Below are positions 1-4,955 of a stretch of DNA of 9,565 nucleotides, one piece after another (position 1 is the stretch's first letter; every line of letters starts with the position of its first letter). A program made the translations under genes and the position numbers. This DNA is from an uncultured Bacilli bacterium. Lineage in GTDB: Bacteria > Bacillota_I > Bacilli_A > RF39 > UBA660. The notes under the pieces are model-generated. The model did no database searches. It was not told where the DNA came from and saw only the letters and a list, made by a program, of their open reading frames with translations. The stretch is from assembly GCA_947627965.1 (NCBI GenBank), contig CANQYA010000034.1, positions 1 to 9,565 on the forward strand, written 5' to 3'.

Positions 1-32
1 AGATTAAGAGCTTTTTCTTTATCTTTTATCAT
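1..32 (-). CDS. N-terminal fragment of a minus-strand gene, possibly recA
   Basis: Only the first ten codons are in the window (M-I-K-D-K-E-K-A-L-N); the rest runs off the left edge. The pattern of a charged start followed by K-A-L resembles the beginning of bacterial RecA, where residues such as D-(K/R)-x-K-A-L precede the first helix, and recA beside lexA would make biological sense. This is a family resemblance over ten residues, not proof. The ATG at 32-30 is directly preceded in frame by a TAA, so no longer start is possible. A perfect AAAGGAGGTG ribosome binding site lies at 56-47, but its spacing to the ATG is about 16 nt, unusually long. The alternative is another short charged N-terminus. 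Confidence 0.4.
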   Translation of the reverse strand, partial: MIKDKEKALN

Positions 33-46
33 TTAATTTAAAAATG

Positions 47-56
47 CACCTCCTTT
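47..56 (-). promoter_or_regulatory. Strong Shine-Dalgarno at long distance from its start codon
   Basis: On the minus strand the sequence reads AAAGGAGGTG, a near-perfect complement to the 16S 3' end. The only start codon that keeps an open frame into the left edge is ATG at 32-30, leaving about 16 nt between the GGAGG core and the start, against a usual 5-9. The other two downstream frames reach TAA within a few codons. A TATAAT at 80-75 on the minus strand could be its -10 box, but no good -35 accompanies it. Confidence 0.5.
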
Positions 57-81
57 CAAATAATATATTTTATCATTATAA

Positions 82-129
82 GGTGACATTTTAAAAAAAT
101 TTAGCGGTGACATTTCTAAAAAGGATTAA
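82..129. repeat. Two direct 24-bp repeats beginning GGTGACATTT
   Basis: Two head-to-tail units start at 82 and 106, each beginning GGTGACATTT and continuing into an A-rich stretch. About two thirds of the 24 positions match. Multiple short direct copies containing a GGTGACATTT-like core are, as I recall, typical of the ends of IS21-family elements, where they act as transposase-binding sites. No istA or istB gene is visible, so this would be a solo end or a remnant. A second reading is an operator pair serving the minus-strand gene at the left edge. The repeat is plain in the sequence; its origin is inferred. Confidence 0.45.
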
Positions 130-135
130 CACAAA

Positions 136-147
136 AAACAATTGTTT
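136..147. promoter_or_regulatory. Upstream LexA-like operator, AAAC-N4-GTTT
   Basis: AAACAATTGTTT is a perfect 12-bp palindrome that overlaps the -35 box of the lexA promoter by two bases. It shares the AAAC-N4-GTTT layout with the second palindrome centred 17 bp downstream. The Gram-positive SOS box is known as GAAC-N4-GTTC within CGAACRNRYGTTYC, so both half-sites carry the same outer-base change. Tandem operators in a lexA promoter fit autoregulation. Confidence 0.55.
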
Positions 148-174
148 GACAAAAACAAACGTTTGTGGTATTAT
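146..174 (+). promoter_or_regulatory. Sigma-A promoter of lexA
   Basis: A consensus -35 TTGACA at 146-151 is followed by a 17-bp spacer and a TATTAT -10 box at 169-174. The spacer contains the downstream LexA-like operator and the -35 overlaps the upstream one, so a bound repressor would block RNA polymerase. The leader to the lexA start is only about 14 nt. The promoter overlaps the in-frame upstream GTG at 165, which argues against that GTG being the real start. Confidence 0.8.
153..164. promoter_or_regulatory. Downstream LexA-like operator in the promoter spacer
   Basis: AAACAAACGTTT lies between the -35 and -10 boxes and is embedded in the longer palindrome ACAAACGTTTGT (155-166). The central four bases AAAC match the RNRY core of the Bacillus SOS box CGAACRNRYGTTYC; the left flank departs from it at two positions. 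Its position inside the spacer is typical for an SOS repressor acting on its own gene. Confidence 0.7.
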
Positions 175-194
175 TAAATTATGGAGGTAAAATT

Positions 195-812
195 ATGGAA
201 AAATTAACTAGAAGACAAGCTGATATTTTAAAGGTAATTAAAAAGTTTATCGCATCGCATAATTATCCACCAACGGTAAGGGAAATATGTAAAGCTTTGG
301 ACTTAAGTTCACCTGCTACAACTCATTTTCATCTTAATAAATTGGAAGAAAAAGGATATATCAAAAAAGATGAAGCTAAAAATAGAACCCTTGAGTTATT
401 AGTTCCTAATGAATATGCGAACAATAATAACGATACTGTAACTGTACCACTTCTTGGCGAAGTAACAGCTGGTAATCCTATCGAAGCAATCGAGACACCA
501 AATCAGTATATTGCCTTACCAAGTAGCTTGTTAGCAACTAAAAAAGATGTTTTTGCTTTACATGTTCAAGGTACATCAATGATTAACAAAGGTATTTTTA
601 ACGACGATATAGTAATTGTTGAAAGAAAAAATACTGCTAATAACGGAGAAATGGTTGTTGCTATGACGAGTGATAATGAAGTAACCTTAAAAACTTTTTA
701 TAAAGAAAAAGGATATATCAGATTACAACCCGAAAATGATACCATGCAACCAATTATACTAGATAAAGTTACTATTTTAGGTAAAGCAATTGGTCTATTC
801 CGTAAATTTTAG
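195..812 (+). CDS. lexA: LexA, SOS-response transcriptional repressor
   Basis: LexA represses DNA-damage genes and cleaves itself when stimulated by RecA filaments. The protein has 205 residues, the same length as I recall for B. subtilis LexA. The winged helix-turn-helix covers about residues 1-70, with the recognition segment near P26-L47. The S24 peptidase domain follows. The cleavage bond is A92-G93, the catalytic serine is S128 and the general-base lysine is K166. The start at 195 is chosen because GGAGG at 183-187 is spaced 7 nt from it; an in-frame GTG at 165 falls inside the promoter. One oddity is that the serine motif reads G-T-S-M instead of the usual G-D-S-M. The gene points away from the minus-strand gene at the left edge and converges on tcdA. 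Confidence 0.96.
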   Translation: MEKLTRRQADILKVIKKFIASHNYPPTVREICKALDLSSPATTHFHLNKLEEKGYIKKDEAKNRTLELLVPNEYANNNNDTVTVPLLGEVTAGNPIEAIETPNQYIALPSSLLATKKDVFALHVQGTSMINKGIFNDDIVIVERKNTANNGEMVVAMTSDNEVTLKTFYKEKGYIRLQPENDTMQPIILDKVTILGKAIGLFRKF

Positions 813-813
813 G

Positions 814-838
814 TGAACAATTTGTTCATCTTTTTTTA
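814..838 (+). terminator. lexA rho-independent terminator
   Basis: Immediately after the lexA TAG, TGAAC (814-818) and GTTCA (824-828) form a short stem around AATTT, extended by a G-U pair, followed by seven T residues from 831. The hairpin overlaps the TGA stop of the convergent tcdA gene. On the minus strand no T-run follows, so it serves lexA only. Confidence 0.7.
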
Positions 839-1506
839 TCTATAATTTTCCTTATTACATAACTTGCTATAGCTAAGCCACAACTAGCAGGAACAAAGCT
901 ATTAGAACCCACTTTATTACCAATTTTAATTGGTACTTCAATAGAACAAGCAACGGGTATTTTTTTATTTATTTTATTATCTTTTACCCATTTTCTAATT
1001 ATTTTAGCTAAAGGATCGTTAGCTGTTTTTTTAATATCCATTATTCTAATTAAAGTAGGATCCATTCTATTACCTGTTCCCATAGCTGAAATAAAACTAA
1101 TATTTTTATTTAAACATTCTAAAATAATAGCTTCTTTTGTTTTAACCGTATCACATGCGTCAATAACAAAATCTATTTCTGAAGTAATTACATCACTAAT
1201 ATTTTCACTTGTTAGAAATAAATCGTACTTAGTAACTTTTATATCGTTATTAATATCGTGTAATATTTCTTCTAAAACATCGACTTTCTTTTTACCAATA
1301 GTAGATAATGTAGCTACTATTTGCCGATTTAAGTTAGATACATCGACAGTATCATTATCAATTATTACAAAATCCATAATTCCACTGCGAGCAAGAGCAC
1401 AAGCTACATAACCACCTACTCCCCCTAAGCCAACAATTAAAACTTTAGTTTTTTTTATTTTAACAATATTATCATTGCCAATAAGCCATTCTAATCTTTC
1501 TAACAT
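826..1506 (-). CDS. tcdA: tRNA threonylcarbamoyladenosine dehydratase (TcdA, ThiF/E1-like family)
   Basis: TcdA uses ATP to cyclise t6A at tRNA position 37 to ct6A, which improves decoding of ANN codons. The 226-residue protein shows an E1-like Rossmann fold: glycine-rich loop G26-L-G-G-V-G31, acidic D50 at the end of the second strand, the N60-R-Q62 motif, and I-D-A-C-D around 115-119. The stretch A141-M-G-T-G-N-R-M-D-P150 and the downstream K-T-A-N-D-P-L-A-K segment match the TcdA/YrvM/CsdL subgroup rather than MoeB or ThiF. The start at 1506 follows an AAAGAGG site about 4 nt upstream; an in-frame codon at 1536 would lie inside the 6S RNA end and is rejected. The gene ends with TGA. It begins 18 nt after the 6S RNA terminator and has no clear promoter of its own. 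Confidence 0.93.
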   Translation of the reverse strand: MLERLEWLIGNDNIVKIKKTKVLIVGLGGVGGYVACALARSGIMDFVIIDNDTVDVSNLNRQIVATLSTIGKKKVDVLEEILHDINNDIKVTKYDLFLTSENISDVITSEIDFVIDACDTVKTKEAIILECLNKNISFISAMGTGNRMDPTLIRIMDIKKTANDPLAKIIRKWVKDNKINKKIPVACSIEVPIKIGNKVGSNSFVPASCGLAIASYVIRKIIDKKR

Positions 1507-1524
1507 AATACCTCTTTCAAAATT

Positions 1525-1541
1525 AAAAAAGTCCAAAAGAC
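1525..1541 (-). terminator. 6S RNA 3' end and T-run
   Basis: The 3' strand of the 6S closing helix (1541-1531) is followed by six T residues (1530-1525) on the minus strand. A small local hairpin AGTC-TTTTG-GACT also forms here. The tcdA ribosome binding site starts only about 5 nt past the T-run, so read-through would directly feed tcdA. Confidence 0.65.
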
Positions 1542-1697
1542 TGCGATGTGAAACGATAAAAACCCGCTCTTGGCAGGTGGGTGTCCATACCTATCCTTTA
1601 GGATCCCTAATAAAAGGTCTTCAACACCAGATAGAGCTCCGAACTCCCGTATCGTTACTTAGTCGGTTTTATAGAGTACACCTCATATCTTTCAGAC
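1525..1697 (-). ncRNA. ssrS: 6S RNA (RNA polymerase-binding regulatory RNA)
   Basis: 6S RNA mimics an open promoter and sequesters the housekeeping RNA polymerase holoenzyme. The predicted transcript is about 173 nt. Its first 11 nt (GUCUGAAAGAU) pair fully with the last 11 before the T-run (GUCUUUUGGAC, 1541-1531), allowing three G-U pairs. A second helix joins AUAAAACC (1672-1665) to GGGUUUUUAU (1565-1556). The apical arm includes GGUGU (1628-1624) with ACACC (1584-1580) and the tip UUAGG/CCUAA (1610-1598). The long rod with an internal bubble is the 6S architecture. Segments such as GACUAAGUAACG and CAAGAGCGGGUUU fit my recollection of the Firmicutes family. Its place upstream of tcdA and downstream of hisS-aspS matches B. 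subtilis bsrA apart from the three inserted genes. Confidence 0.9.
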
Positions 1698-1703
1698 AAT
1701 ATT

Positions 1704-1733
1704 ATTATACCATAAATATTGTTATATTATCAA
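1704..1733 (-). promoter_or_regulatory. 6S RNA promoter
   Basis: On the minus strand TTGATA (1733-1728) and TATAAT (1709-1704) are separated by 18 bp. Seven nucleotides past the -10 box lies G1697, exactly the base that opens the 6S closing helix, so promoter and RNA structure independently give the same 5' end. Confidence 0.8.
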
Positions 1734-1741
1734 AAAATACT

Positions 1742-1769
1742 AAAAAGATGACACAATTTGTCATCTTTT
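1742..1769 (-). terminator. Terminator of the three-gene secretion cassette
   Basis: A perfect 11-bp stem AAAAGATGACA/TGTCATCTTTT with a 5-nt loop (CAATT) lies 9 nt after the TAA of the last cassette gene and is followed by Ts on the minus strand. It separates cassette transcription from the 6S promoter just downstream. The flanking A and T runs make it potentially bidirectional. Confidence 0.85.
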
Positions 1770-1778
1770 ACATTTTAA

Positions 1779-3119
1779 TTATATTTTTTCGGCTTCGTCA
1801 TTCATCATATATTTAAAGATTTGATTTTGATTAACAATATAGAATACATTATCACTTATTTCACCTGTTTTAGATTTACAACACATAATAGGTAAATGTA
1901 ATTCTTTTTGAACATCGAGCATATCTCTAAAATTCTTAACTTCAATTACTGAAGAATTTATAACATCAGGTAATTCTTCAATTTCAATAATAACTTGACT
2001 ATAATCTCTCATAATCTTATTGAATTTGATAATTAAACTATGTTCAACTGTCATTTTACGTAAACTCTTTAGTAAAGATATAGTCGTAATCAATGATGCG
2101 ATAAAGATAATGGCACTTATAGCTAATAAAGTAAAATTATTTTTAGCATTAACATCTAAAGTATCAACCAAAGTTTTAGCTTCGGTTCCGTCTCCACTAG
2201 TAGTTATTTGTAAAGTTGAAACAGATAATGGTATATTAACGGTTACTGCATCAGTTACATTTAATGGTTCTCCATCGACAATACTAGAAGCATCAACTGT
2301 AAGAGTTACAGCTAAAACAGCTTTCATAGGTATAGCTGCCCTTAATTTATATTGATTAACTAATTCATTAAATTTATTGTAATCAATAACTACTTTTTCT
2401 TGAACATTATACCCAGTTGTAGCAGATTCAATTAAAGACTGAGGTGCGACTAGCTCATAGTTCTTTGTCCAAATCTTACCTCCACTATTTTCACTTGATC
2501 CATCGTCAGCTGTCGTTGTAATAACACCATTAACACGATAACTGTAATTCATATCTAACTGCTTATTAGCAGACAAGAAACTAGTAAAATCTATTTCGAT
2601 TTTATCGATAAAAGTAACTGGTACTAATTCGCCAACACCTAAAGTAGATGTCTCATAAAAATCGTTAGGAACTAAAAATACTCGATAATCAACTTGGTCC
2701 GTCGTATTATACGATAATTTAACTTTCTCCACTTTTTGGGCTGGAGTAAAGCACTTAGTCATAATCCAAATAGAAATAACTAGTAATAATCCTGATACAA
2801 TAAGCCCTATTACCTTAAAGATATCACTAGGAACCTTCATAGCGTTATTATTGTTTTTGTTATTATTTTTTGGTTTCGTCACTTTGTTCTCTTTCTTAGG
2901 TTCTTTTCCATAGCTAATATCTTCTTTATTAATATCCTTTTTATCCTCGTCATGTTTAGCTATCTCAATTAATTTAATATTCTCCACATCGTCAACCATA
3001 CTAGGTTCATCGCGAAAATCGCCATCAGAATACACCTTCTTATCAATAGAGAAATTATGGAAAAAATCACTAGTATCTTTTTCTAAATCATTAGACGTAT
3101 CTTTGTCAAAATTTTTCAC
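1779..3119 (-). CDS. Two-pass membrane protein resembling DUF5305, partner of the adjacent signal peptidase
   Basis: The protein has 446 residues. Residues 1-95 are a charged, Lys/Asn/Asp-rich cytoplasmic tail ending in an Asn-Lys low-complexity run. A first transmembrane helix spans about 102-122. An extracellular domain of about 200 residues follows (V-D-Y-R-V-F-L-V-P-N, then a W-T-K-N-Y segment and I-D-Y-N-K-F). A second helix spans about 328-350, and a C-terminal domain of about 95 residues is probably cytoplasmic. This layout, and the strand pattern around Y-x-V-x-L-x-P-N, match DUF5305 as I know it from archaea and some Bacillota, often beside signal peptidases; its biochemical role is unknown. 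The GTG at 3119 is preferred because AAGGTGG lies 8 nt upstream; the GTG at 3131 overlaps that site. It is the last gene of the cassette, with a 13-nt gap after the peptidase. Confidence 0.8.
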   Translation of the reverse strand: MKNFDKDTSNDLEKDTSDFFHNFSIDKKVYSDGDFRDEPSMVDDVENIKLIEIAKHDEDKKDINKEDISYGKEPKKENKVTKPKNNNKNNNNAMKVPSDIFKVIGLIVSGLLLVISIWIMTKCFTPAQKVEKVKLSYNTTDQVDYRVFLVPNDFYETSTLGVGELVPVTFIDKIEIDFTSFLSANKQLDMNYSYRVNGVITTTADDGSSENSGGKIWTKNYELVAPQSLIESATTGYNVQEKVVIDYNKFNELVNQYKLRAAIPMKAVLAVTLTVDASSIVDGEPLNVTDAVTVNIPLSVSTLQITTSGDGTEAKTLVDTLDVNAKNNFTLLAISAIIFIASLITTISLLKSLRKMTVEHSLIIKFNKIMRDYSQVIIEIEELPDVINSSVIEVKNFRDMLDVQKELHLPIMCCKSKTGEISDNVFYIVNQNQIFKYMMNDEAEKI

Positions 3120-3132
3120 TATCCACACCACC

Positions 3133-4281
3133 TTATCTTAATGCCTCGCTTAACCAAACTGATGGAAAGCCAACATATTTTATATGAAATTTATATTTAC
3201 CTTTTATTTGTTCAGCCTTAACTTTATCACTGTCAGGAGCATTGTTGTTATCTCCTTTCGTAGTAAAGACAAGACCATCTTTTGTTTCTTCTATTGCATA
3301 AATTCTATGAATTACGTAATAATTATCGGTTAAGAATTTAACGACATCGCCTACTTTTAAATTCTTGACTTCTTCTTCGTTTAGTTGTTCTACTATTATC
3401 ATATCGCCTCTTGCAAACAGTGGTAACATACTGTCACTGACAACCGCAACTGGTTGATACTTGAAGAACCCTACTACAAATCCTACAATCAAGAAAACCA
3501 AAATCAGGGTTGGTACATAAGTAATCGGTCGATTTTTCTTTTCTTCTTCTCGCGATAATTTTCTTTCTAACTTTAATTGTGAATAATTAGTAAGCACATA
3601 TAAAATTATTGGTACTAATATTCCGAACAATCCATTATAAAACCAATTTATATTAGGAAGAATTGGTAAATAAATAGATACTGCTGTCGTTAACAAACGA
3701 TACAAGATAACTGGTTTACAACTACTTATATAAGCAAGATAAGTAAACACAAAGTTTCTTGCAACAGCTGGTATTATTTCTGAACACAATAACTTAAATG
3801 TTGCTTCAGCATTCTGGAAGTCATTAAAGACACTGTTAAAGTTTAAACCTATTAGAATAAACATCAATGTAATTATAACAATCCATCTACTTTTACCATC
3901 ACTATAATTAACTAATACCTGCCTTATATATTCTTGGAATATAATAATCGGCATAAACAAAATGGTATTATTTATTATTCCCCTCGGCGTTAACGAATAT
4001 GCATTGTATTGATATCCAACAAACAATCCTAAAAGGAAATAAAACATTAAATAACCGACGACAACAATAAAAGTTGTCTGGACTTTATCATATTGGTCTA
4101 AATACCGATTGTAGTCTCCTTTAGTAAAGAACAAAGCAATTAGGAAAAAAACACCCCAAATTCCTACATTAAGTTCATTACTAATAGTAAGAAAACCAAT
4201 ATTAACAGATAAAATCTTTATAGTTATATAAGCAATGAGTAATACATATAAAAAAACGATTTTTTTATTTAATGCTCTCAT
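3133..4281 (-). CDS. ER/SipW-type signal peptidase I fused to an N-terminal multi-pass membrane domain
   Basis: Signal peptidase removes signal peptides from exported proteins at the outer face of the membrane. The C-terminal 110 residues contain the catalytic serine in S282-D-S284-M-L-P, histidine H325 in Y-Y-V-I-H-R-I, and K-G-D344-N-N. Serine plus histidine, rather than serine plus lysine, marks the archaeal/ER/SipW class. The usual single anchor is replaced by about 255 residues with roughly seven to eight hydrophobic segments (near 8-30, 38-54, 70-90, 103-116, 132-148, 165-185, 190-207, 213-232). The last anchor at 255-273 leads straight into the catalytic domain. No C-terminal anchor is seen. 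The 382-residue length is about twice that of B. subtilis SipW. The ATG has AGGGG 9 nt upstream. It lies 24 nt after the secreted-protein gene and just before the DUF5305-like gene. Confidence 0.88.
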   Translation of the reverse strand: MRALNKKIVFLYVLLIAYITIKILSVNIGFLTISNELNVGIWGVFFLIALFFTKGDYNRYLDQYDKVQTTFIVVVGYLMFYFLLGLFVGYQYNAYSLTPRGIINNTILFMPIIIFQEYIRQVLVNYSDGKSRWIVIITLMFILIGLNFNSVFNDFQNAEATFKLLCSEIIPAVARNFVFTYLAYISSCKPVILYRLLTTAVSIYLPILPNINWFYNGLFGILVPIILYVLTNYSQLKLERKLSREEEKKNRPITYVPTLILVFLIVGFVVGFFKYQPVAVVSDSMLPLFARGDMIIVEQLNEEEVKNLKVGDVVKFLTDNYYVIHRIYAIEETKDGLVFTTKGDNNNAPDSDKVKAEQIKGKYKFHIKYVGFPSVWLSEALR

Positions 4282-4305
4282 AATAACTATCCCCTAATTA
4301 TCTTT

Positions 4306-4803
4306 TTATATATTTTGAATAAAGTTAAAAATGATGGATACTTCATTACTAACAGGTTCTCCTTCTAAAGTAGAAGGACTAAGACTTATCTTAACAGTAA
4401 CTATTTTTTCTTCACCAGCAAGTAAGACATCATCTTTATTTATGCCCCCAATTTCATATATAATAGTTGCATCACTCTGAGTTGATACTATATCACTAAG
4501 TCTAGCATCGATAATACCACTATTTTTAATTTTAATGGTATACGTAATGCTGTCGGTCTTTTCAACCAAACTAGCATGAAAGGTAACTGTCGATGCTGTA
4601 AAAGTTGGTAAGCTTACACTAGATGCTTGTCCTAAAGTTTCAGTTTCTCTAATATCAGTAACTTCTACTTTCCAATCAGCTGATACATGAGCATTACCAC
4701 CAATTTTTAATTTGCGATATAAAGTAGCATAAGCTGTACTCATAACAAAAATAACAAGAATTAATATTACAATTGTGATTTTTTTTATCTTATTATTGTT
4801 CAT
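4306..4803 (-). CDS. Small secreted TasA/camelysin-like protein, likely substrate of the adjacent signal peptidase
   Basis: The predicted precursor has 165 residues. A basic N-terminus (N-N-N-K-I-K-K) precedes a hydrophobic core (I9-M21) and an A24-Y-A26 motif giving a cleavage site before T27. The mature chain of about 139 residues is rich in alternating hydrophobic and polar residues, fitting a single beta-sandwich; I-T-Y-T-I-K-I-K-N-S-G-I-I-D-A-R-L is the kind of segment seen in TasA, CalY and related surface proteins of gut Bacillota. It has no LPXTG, lipobox or C-terminal anchor and no cysteine. In TasA fibres the mature N-terminus can act as a donor strand, so T-L-Y-R-K-L-K-I could do so here. 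That is inference. The start could also be GTG at 4809, adding two residues; neither start has a well-spaced ribosome binding site. Confidence 0.78.
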   Translation of the reverse strand: MNNNKIKKITIVILILVIFVMSTAYATLYRKLKIGGNAHVSADWKVEVTDIRETETLGQASSVSLPTFTASTVTFHASLVEKTDSITYTIKIKNSGIIDARLSDIVSTQSDATIIYEIGGINKDDVLLAGEEKIVTVKISLSPSTLEGEPVSNEVSIIFNFIQNI

Positions 4804-4844
4804 TAACACTCACACTCTTTAACCTCTCTATTATATACATTCTT

Positions 4845-4873
4845 ATTTTACCAAAAAAAGTTAACAGAAACAA
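4845..4873 (-). promoter_or_regulatory. Candidate promoter of the secretion cassette
   Basis: On the minus strand TTGTTT (4873-4868) and TAAAAT (4850-4845) are exactly 17 bp apart. A TATAAT at 4835-4830 is an alternative -10 box but lacks a recognisable -35. The site lies between the aspS terminator and the small secreted-protein gene, which suggests the cassette is transcribed independently of hisS-aspS. The -35 match is modest. Confidence 0.45.
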
Positions 4874-4916
4874 CCACTTTTTTTATTTTTTTTACAATTT
4901 ATACTTTTAAATGTTA

Positions 4917-4954
4917 AAAAATGTAACTAAGTACTATTACTCAGTTACATTTTT
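4917..4954 (-). terminator. hisS-aspS operon terminator
   Basis: Immediately after the aspS TAA, a 12-bp perfect stem AAAAATGTAACT/AGTTACATTTTT encloses a smaller AGTA/TACT helix, and the 3' arm ends in a T-run on the minus strand. It closes the T-box-controlled operon and isolates it from the secretion cassette. Confidence 0.85.
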
Positions 4955-4955
4955 A

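Noticed and set aside
165..194. Upstream GTG start for lexA
   Set aside because: It sits inside the -35/-10 promoter region; the ATG at 195 has a well-spaced GGAGG and gives the family's normal length.
826..828. TGA read as tryptophan (mycoplasma code)
   Set aside because: Tryptophan residues in conserved places use TGG, and reading through this TGA would extend tcdA into antisense lexA.
1475..1816. Plus-strand 113-codon open frame across the 6S RNA
   Set aside because: It lies on the opposite strand of the 6S RNA gene and of the start of tcdA, has no ribosome binding site and low-complexity content; the 6S structure explains the interval.
2020..2355. Plus-strand open frame within the DUF5305-like gene
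   Set aside because: It is antisense to a well-supported gene with a clear membrane layout, and has no ribosome binding site.
3120..3131. GTG at 3131 as the start of the DUF5305-like gene
   Set aside because: It overlaps the AAGGTGG ribosome binding site that serves the GTG at 3119 at good spacing, and it has no site of its own.
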